Source: Anthropogastromicrobium sp963652495 (GTDB lineage: Bacteria > Bacillota > Clostridia > Lachnospirales > Lachnospiraceae). From it: DNA of 64,000 nucleotides. The position numbers and the translations under genes were made by a program. Each line of letters opens with the position of its first letter. Within the stretch, counting starts at the first letter, position 1. The DNA lies in assembly GCA_963652495.1 (NCBI GenBank), contig CAVJTU010000005.1:5983-69982 (forward strand). Reading direction: 5' to 3'. A model generated the notes under the pieces. The model did not search any database. It was not told the DNA's origin and saw only the letters and a list, made by a program, of their open reading frames with translations. Positions 62,005 to 64,000 of this stretch are shown in pieces.

Positions 62005-62178
62005 ATGTTAAAAGATACAGATACAAAGAATAATAAATCATCGATTTTGAAAACGGCATTATTAGGTGGACTAAAAGGCGGATTAAGATTAGCAGCGACA
62101 TCAGCAGTGGGAATCGCTATTGATATGATAATAGAAAGATTTGAGAGGGGAGATACAAAAAAACTTGAAGAAAAGTAA
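62005..62178 (+). CDS. Small amphipathic Gly-rich protein (57 aa)
   Basis: A 57-residue protein, not recognised. A polar Lys/Asp/Asn N-terminus is followed by a hydrophobic, Gly-rich helix with GG pairs (LLGGLKGGLRLAATSAVGIA) and a charged end. It could insert in or lie on the membrane; resemblance to small membrane-active peptides is only superficial. ATG 62005 has GGGAGG six bases upstream; GTG 61987 is an in-frame alternative. The next gene starts 39 bases downstream. Confidence 0.55.
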   Translation: MLKDTDTKNNKSSILKTALLGGLKGGLRLAATSAVGIAIDMIIERFERGDTKKLEEK

Positions 62179-62217
62179 AGAGAAAATTTGTTTTTAAAAA
62201 AGGGGCAGAAGAGAAGT

Positions 62218-62475
62218 ATGGGTTCGATGTTAATTGTTATAGGCTTATATATAGTTGGGATTGTTATTACGGGAGCAGTCGTGTTTTATGTCGGAAAGCA
62301 AGTATTAAAAATGCTGTCTCAGCCAGCAATAAAAATAGCGTTGGGGGCTATTCTGGCATTTGTTGTATTTGGAACGATTGAGGAATTGCAAGTTGAATTT
62401 TCTTGGAGTAATGTAGCATTACTCGCCGGGGCAGTTGTTGGTATAGTGATTATTTTAAAGAGCCTCAAAAAATGA
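62218..62475 (+). CDS. Small three-TM membrane protein (85 aa)
   Basis: An 85-residue hydrophobic protein, not recognised, with three predicted TM segments (LIVIGLYIVGIVITGAVVFYV, AIKIALGAILAFVVFGTI and NVALLAGAVVGIVIIL). ATG 62218 follows GAAGAGAAG; TTG 62188 and ATG 62227 are alternatives. A terminator follows at 62497. Together with the 57- and 65-residue proteins it forms a cassette divergent from the XRE regulator. Confidence 0.6.
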   Translation: MGSMLIVIGLYIVGIVITGAVVFYVGKQVLKMLSQPAIKIALGAILAFVVFGTIEELQVEFSWSNVALLAGAVVGIVIILKSLKK

Positions 62476-62496
62476 TTTTGTAAAGAAATAGTTAAA

Positions 62497-62534
62497 GAAA
62501 GGCATTCACCCAGATACGGGATGGATGCCTTTTA
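62497..62534 (+). terminator. Terminator of small-gene cassette
   Basis: AAAGGCATTCACCC pairs imperfectly with GGGATGGATGCCTTT over AGATAC, followed by a short T-run that overlaps the stem. Confidence 0.7.
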
Positions 62535-62614
62535 AGAATCATTGGGGATGAAAAAGTATTTCGATAGTTACCGAGCTACCGTTTTTGTCCATATTGACCA
62601 TTTAGAGCGTAAAA

Positions 62615-62636
62615 CCCACTACCTTTAGGTGGTGGG
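62615..62636. mobile_element. Subterminal hairpin, likely left end of IS200/IS605-type element
   Basis: CCCACTACC and GGTGGTGGG form a nine-base stem (one mismatch or wobble) over TTTA. Hairpins of this size near the element ends are recognised by IS200/IS605 transposases. It is 113 bases before tnpB. The exact left tip cannot be fixed, and no tnpA gene is present. Confidence 0.55.
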
Positions 62637-62673
62637 ATGTAAGCGTCCAGAAACTATATTTTTACTTACAGTA

Positions 62674-62702
62674 TTGTGTTTTGGTAAAATATGCAGTATA
62701 AT
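62674..62702 (+). promoter_or_regulatory. Promoter of tnpB
   Basis: TTGTGT and TATAAT are 17 bases apart, 47 bases before the tnpB start. Confidence 0.6.
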
Positions 62703-62749
62703 AGATACATAGAGAAATTCTCTAAATCTAACGAAAGGAGAAAAAGTAT

Positions 62750-64000
62750 ATGTATCTTACTGTAAAGCAACAGGTTAAACATCTATCTAAGGAAGATTAT
62801 AAAACAATTAAGGAGCTTTGCCATATAGCCAAAAACCTTGCTAATGAAGCTATATATAATATCCGACAGTATTACTTTACTGAGGGTAAATTCTTGAAGT
62901 ATGAGAAGAACTATACCCTTCTTAAGAACAGTCCTAACTACAAAGCATTAAATTCCAATATGGCTCAGCAGATACTTAAAGAGGTTGATGGCAGTTTCAA
63001 ATCATTCTTCAGTTTGATAAAGCTTGCTAAACAAGGCAGATACGCCTTTAAAGATTGTAAACTGCCACAGTATCTTCCCAAAGACGGATATACCACGCTT
63101 GTTATAGGCTTTGTAAGACTTAATGCGAATAAGTTGATACTTCCATTTTCAAACAGCTTTAAGAAGACACATAAGGCTGTGGAGATAACCATTCCACCTG
63201 TATTGCTTGATAAAAAAGTTAAAGAAATACGCATCCTGCCAAAGGGAAAAGCAAGGTTCTTTGAGATTCAATATATATATGAAGCTGAATGTATCCAAAG
63301 AAATCTAAATACACAAAATGCACTTGCATTAGACTTTGGAATAAATAATCTTATAACGGCAGTATCAAGCACAGGTAAGTCATTCATTGTCGATGGAAGA
63401 AAGCTTAAGTCCATAAACCAATGGTTTAACAAAGAAAATGCCCGTTTGCAAACGATTAAGGATAAGCAACACTTCGGCAAAAAAACAACAAAAAGGCAAA
63501 AAGCGATTATTCGTGACCGCAACAATAAGGTTAATGATTATATGAACAAAACAGCGCGTATAATTATAGATTACTGCGTTGCCAATGATATAGGCACTCT
63601 TATAGCTGGCTACAATGTAACCTTCCAAAGAAGCAGCCATATCGGTGAGCAGAATAACCAAAACTTTGTGAATATACCATATGGTCACCTTAGAGATAAG
63701 CTGGATTATATGTGCGAATTTAATGGCATCACTTATGTAGAACAGGAAGAATCCTATACTTCAAAAGCAAGTTTTTGGGATAAAGATGAGATTCCTGTCT
63801 ATAACAACGATAATCCAAAAGAATATCAGTTTAGTGGGAATCGGGTGCATCGTGGATTATACAAAACAGCAAATGGAAAAACATTCAATGCTGATATAAA
63901 TGGTGCGTTAAATATTATGCGTAAAAGTAGCGTTGTGGATATGACTATCCTATACGGTAGAGGCGAAGTGGACACGCCTGTAAGAATAAGGATTGCCTAA
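62750..64000 (+). CDS. tnpB: IS200/IS605-type RNA-guided nuclease TnpB, zinc-ribbon Cys absent
   Basis: A 416-residue TnpB, complete; the stop codon is the last three bases of the window. RuvC residues are visible: Asp in LALDFGINNL, Glu in YVEQEESYTSKAS and Asp in FNADINGALNI. The zinc-ribbon CxxC pairs normally found between the last two motifs are missing; instead the region reads FWDKDEIPVY, then FSGNRVHRGLYK. This is a recognised-looking TnpB variant rather than damage, since the frame is intact. The right end and the guide RNA, normally overlapping the 3' end, lie outside the window. AAAGGAG precedes ATG 62750. Confidence 0.88.
   Translation: MYLTVKQQVKHLSKEDYKTIKELCHIAKNLANEAIYNIRQYYFTEGKFLKYEKNYTLLKNSPNYKALNSNMAQQILKEVDGSFKSFFSLIKLAKQGRYAFKDCKLPQYLPKDGYTTLVIGFVRLNANKLILPFSNSFKKTHKAVEITIPPVLLDKKVKEIRILPKGKARFFEIQYIYEAECIQRNLNTQNALALDFGINNLITAVSSTGKSFIVDGRKLKSINQWFNKENARLQTIKDKQHFGKKTTKRQKAIIRDRNNKVNDYMNKTARIIIDYCVANDIGTLIAGYNVTFQRSSHIGEQNNQNFVNIPYGHLRDKLDYMCEFNGITYVEQEESYTSKASFWDKDEIPVYNNDNPKEYQFSGNRVHRGLYKTANGKTFNADINGALNIMRKSSVVDMTILYGRGEVDTPVRIRIA

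Overview
The window looks like chromosome from a low-to-mid GC, Gram-positive anaerobe, most likely a Lachnospiraceae member (Roseburia/Lachnospira-like). The evidence is strong AGGAGG-type ribosome sites, consensus sigma-A promoters, a CdaA/CdaR pair, a V/A-type ATPase operon, rubrerythrin with a PerR-like regulator, two pectin-directed GH28 enzymes, and the kinds of protein families present. The genus is inference; nothing here fixes it.

Layout. 1-4.1 kb: a GH28 polygalacturonase cut by the left edge, a DUF896 protein, an iron-sulfur aldo/keto reductase, an HdeD-like membrane protein and a DUF6465 protein. 4.2-8.2 kb: two uncharacterised membrane proteins, the c-di-AMP synthase CdaA with its partner CdaR, and an HPr protein. 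8.2-21.4 kb: a surface-polysaccharide cluster with a Wzy-like polymerase, a rhamnosyltransferase-like GT2, RfbC, an ABC exporter pair, two paralogous double-GT2 enzymes, another GT2, a polyprenyl-phosphate sugar transferase and an LCP ligase. 21.5-30.7 kb: HtrA, a polysaccharide deacetylase, a structured RNA candidate, RarA, Xaa-Pro aminopeptidase, a radical SAM protein and threonine synthase.

30.9-40.7 kb, minus strand: a urea uptake and hydrolysis operon, reading cytidylate-kinase-like gene, urtABCDE, ureAB (fused), ureC, ureE, ureF. No ureG or ureD is present. 40.9-47.9 kb, minus strand: a hybrid histidine kinase with an AraC-type response regulator, a LacI regulator, a broken glycosidase relic, a second GH28 and an AraC regulator, probably a carbohydrate-response region. 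48.1-51.4 kb: rubrerythrin, a PerR-like Fur protein, tRNA-Lys, trmB and a second cytidylate-kinase-like protein. 51.5-60.6 kb: a complete V/A-type ATPase operon (H-like, C, I, K, F, E, A, B, D). 60.6-64 kb: accessory DNA with repeats, an XRE regulator facing three small genes, and a TnpB gene ending at the right edge.

The most unusual material is between the genes. Two elements (49231-49401 and 60767-60920) fold to the same three-way junction although the stem sequences differ, which is compensatory change. A second repeat family lies at 23968-24100, 32290-32406, 34867-34890 and 60705-60750, with a 24-base core identical in two copies. A third repeat encodes a 25-residue micro-ORF in one copy and supplies the C-terminal residues of a membrane protein in another. 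All assignments come from reading the sequence; no database search or folding program was run.
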